Source of the DNA: JANXUC01 sp964619065
GTDB taxonomy: Bacteria > Acidobacteriota > Terriglobia > Terriglobales > Acidobacteriaceae
Length of the DNA stretch: 7,187 nt
Direction: 5' to 3'
NCBI GenBank assembly: GCA_964619065.1
Contig: CAZUCC010000087.1
Span: 1 to 7,187 of the forward strand
Positions 5,866-7,187 of this stretch are shown here, in pieces. Position numbers and translations under genes: made by a program. Each line of letters starts with the position of its first letter. Position 1 is the stretch's first letter. The notes beneath the pieces were generated by a model. It saw only the letters and a list, made by a program, of their open reading frames with translations, had not been told where the DNA came from and searched no databases.

Positions 5866-6381
5866 ATGATCCTAAAATCGGTTCGACGAGTGATGGCTTC
5901 GGCGATGTGTACCGCCGTGTTGGTGCTTTTCGTGACGGGGTGCCACAAAAACAAGAAGGACGACTACATTCATGTGGACGTCTACGGCCAGATGGATTCG
6001 CGCTACTATCCCATCCTCGCGTCGCGCTTCCGCGTCTTCAGCCACGAACGCTCCAACTTGCCGACGGGCCACAAAATTCTTGTCTCCGCAGTCATGGAAG
6101 CGGATTTTAACAACCGTTTAGCGGATCCGGCTTACCGCTCGCGCGCCCAAATGATTGTTTTCAATTCAGAGAAAGAGGCCGCCGTTGACCCGAACCTGGC
6201 AGCGGAATTTGTGCATGCGCGGAAAGGATGCACGGAGCAAATTCCATGCTACCTCTTGATTCCGAACAGCGTCTCGGGAGAGCAACGCGAAGCGGCGCAG
6301 CAACTGCTGGACTACCTTGTGCCGGTAGTGGCGGCTCCTCCAGCGCCTGAGACTCCTGCCCCGGCAACACCTTCGCAATAG
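5866..6381 (+). CDS. Predicted lipoprotein of unknown function
   Basis: A 171-residue protein with a lipoprotein signal: basic start (MILKSVRR), hydrophobic core (near 9-24) and lipobox FVTGC with C26 as the lipidated residue. After HKNKKDD come a YIHVDVYGQMDSRYYPILASRF segment of mixed strand and helix, an EADFNNRLADPAYRSRAQ segment, and two further Cys (KGCTEQIPC) that may form a disulfide after export. A last helix (REAAQQLLDYL) leads to an Ala/Pro/Thr-rich tail. The IPCYLLIPNSVSG...AAQQLLDYLV part faintly recalls the end of periplasmic substrate-binding proteins, but I do not recognise a family. ATG 5866 gives a proper signal peptide; the later ATG at 5893 would lose the basic residues. 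There is no Shine-Dalgarno. It runs against its neighbours, between ispD and the PIN-TRAM gene. Confidence 0.8.
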   Translation: MILKSVRRVMASAMCTAVLVLFVTGCHKNKKDDYIHVDVYGQMDSRYYPILASRFRVFSHERSNLPTGHKILVSAVMEADFNNRLADPAYRSRAQMIVFNSEKEAAVDPNLAAEFVHARKGCTEQIPCYLLIPNSVSGEQREAAQQLLDYLVPVVAAPPAPETPAPATPSQ

Positions 6382-6390
6382 GCTTCGGGG

Positions 6391-6429
6391 GTAGGAGCGG
6401 CGCTAAAGCGCCGCACTGCCCATAGGGCA
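6391..6429 (+). repeat. REP-like double palindrome with GTAG foot between convergent genes
   Basis: GTAG (6391-6394) is followed two bases later by a perfect 8-bp stem, GCGGCGCT (6397-6404) and AGCGCCGC (6407-6414), around AA. A smaller hairpin, TGCCC-ATA-GGGCA, lies at 6417-6429. The two may help end the converging lipoprotein and PIN-TRAM transcripts, but no T-tract follows. The rest of the 98-bp gap holds a 10-bp direct repeat, CCAGCAGAAC, at 6441-6450 and 6470-6479. Confidence 0.6.
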
Positions 6430-6479
6430 CCGCATTAACCCCAGCAGAACTTGCTCAGGTTCCTTGGGACCAGCAGAAC

Positions 6480-7187
6480 CTACTCGCCCGGCTGCTCCAT
6501 AACGATGGGTTGCGGCTTCTTGATCTCCGTTGCGGGTTGTGGAGGACGCGGCTCTGGCCTGGCGGTCTGGTCGCGCTGCATCATGCGCTCGTCCCATTTT
6601 CCGAAAATCATTTTGCCGGCTGTGGTTTGCAGGACCGAAGTAACAGAGATATCGATCGTCTTTCCGATGGCCTTGCGCGCGTTGTCGACAACGACCATGG
6701 TTCCGTCGTCGAGATAGGCGACGCCCTGGTTGTATTCCTTGCCTTCCTTAAGGATGAAGACGTGCATGGTCTCGCCGGGCAGCACGATGGGCTTGAGTGC
6801 ATTGGCGAGCTCGTTGATGTTGAGCACTTCCACGCCCTGCAGTTGCGCGACCTTATTCAGGTTGAAATCATTAGTGATGATCTTGCCCTCGTAGACTTTC
6901 GCCAGCTCGATGAGCTTGAGATCGACTTCGCGAACAGCGGGAAAATCATCTTCGACGATTTGAATATTCAGCGACGCGACTTTTTGCAGACGCTGCAGGA
7001 TATCCAGACCGCGGCGACCGCGATTGCGCTTCATGGAATCGGCGGAATCGGCGACCATCTGCAGTTCCCGCAATACGAATTGTGGGATGACAATGACGCC
7101 GTCGAGGAAACCAGTCTCGGCAATATCGAGACAACGGCCGGCGATGAATACCCTACAAACGAGACTCTTGTGGACCTTCTTCCCATT
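6480..7187 (-). CDS. PIN-TRAM domain protein, YacL-like, with altered active site (5' end outside window)
   Basis: The last 235 residues of a YacL-type protein: a PIN nuclease domain followed by a TRAM RNA-binding domain, usually after an N-terminal membrane part (not in view here). The frame is open to the window edge. PIN blocks present are DIAETGFLDGVIVIPQFVL (fragment residues 21-39), ELQMVADS (41-48), KRNRGRRGLDIL (53-64), EVDLKLIELAK (87-97) and IITNDFNLNKVA (103-114). TRAM (about 136-197) includes LPGETMHVFI, KEGKEYNQGVAYLDDGTMVV and SVLQTTAGKMIFGKW. A Pro/Gln-rich tail ends the protein. Putative acidic residues E41, D89 and D107 are kept. However, where the family has LDTSVIIDGRI, this protein reads LVCRVFIAGRC (9-19), so the first catalytic Asp is Val and a second Asp is Ala. 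The molecular role of the family is poorly known. Gene order relative to ispD-ispF matches B. subtilis yacL. Confidence 0.92.
   Translation of the reverse strand, partial: NGKKVHKSLVCRVFIAGRCLDIAETGFLDGVIVIPQFVLRELQMVADSADSMKRNRGRRGLDILQRLQKVASLNIQIVEDDFPAVREVDLKLIELAKVYEGKIITNDFNLNKVAQLQGVEVLNINELANALKPIVLPGETMHVFILKEGKEYNQGVAYLDDGTMVVVDNARKAIGKTIDISVTSVLQTTAGKMIFGKWDERMMQRDQTARPEPRPPQPATEIKKPQPIVMEQPGE

Noticed and set aside
5318..5869. 183-codon open frame on the plus strand opposite ispD
   Set aside because: It lies antisense to a strongly conserved ispD, is Ser/Ala/Arg-rich as expected from the codon bias of the other strand, and has no recognisable domain.
6441..6479. 10-bp direct repeat CCAGCAGAAC as a target-site duplication of an insertion
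   Set aside because: Only 19 bp lie between the two copies and no terminal inverted repeats or transposase are present; probably chance or local duplication.
7071..7073. TTG at 7073 as the start of the PIN-TRAM gene
   Set aside because: The frame continues to the window edge and upstream codons encode the conserved ETGFLDG and IPQFVL blocks, so the gene is partial.
7120..7187. Frameshift as the cause of the missing LDTS motif
   Set aside because: I read the other two minus-strand frames across the segment; neither yields an LDTSV-like sequence, and conserved residues flank the site in the same frame.

Overview
This window looks like ordinary chromosome from an Acidobacteriota-like bacterium (class Terriglobia-like). 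That is an inference from the protein flavour, moderately high GC, TTG/GTG starts and many small GC-rich intergenic palindromes; no marker in the window proves it. It holds nine protein genes, two of them cut by the edges, and no RNA gene, insertion sequence or CRISPR array that I can see.

Left part (1-3178, + strand): the 3' end of rpoC (RNA polymerase beta') closes with a strong intrinsic terminator. A YihY/BrkB-family membrane protein starts only a few bases after the T-tract. Pyruvate kinase follows 27 bp further on, from a TTG start with an excellent Shine-Dalgarno, so the last two are probably co-transcribed.

Middle part (3179-4491, + strand): a 209-bp gene-poor stretch carries a degenerate 21-bp repeat array and REP-like palindromes. 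Then come a small antibiotic-biosynthesis-monooxygenase-type protein (ABM fold) and an alpha/beta hydrolase of the KANL3/Tex30-like group, separated by another palindrome-bearing spacer.

Right part (4492-7187): on the minus strand lie a PIN-TRAM protein (YacL-like, cut by the right edge), ispD and ispF. This is the same order as the yacL-ispD-ispF block of Firmicutes. IspD and IspF catalyse the third and fifth steps of the MEP isoprenoid pathway. A small lipoprotein gene on the opposite strand sits between the PIN-TRAM gene and ispD.

Most of the window is housekeeping and I see no complete new system. The points most worth a second look are: (1) the PIN-TRAM protein has lost the otherwise near-invariant first catalytic Asp motif while the rest is well kept; (2) at least three intergenic palindromes have a GTAG tetranucleotide at their foot, the hallmark of REP sequences recognised by REP-associated tyrosine transposases; (3) the lipoprotein gene interrupts a conserved gene order; (4) ispD and the lipoprotein gene both lack a Shine-Dalgarno and may be read from nearly leaderless transcripts.
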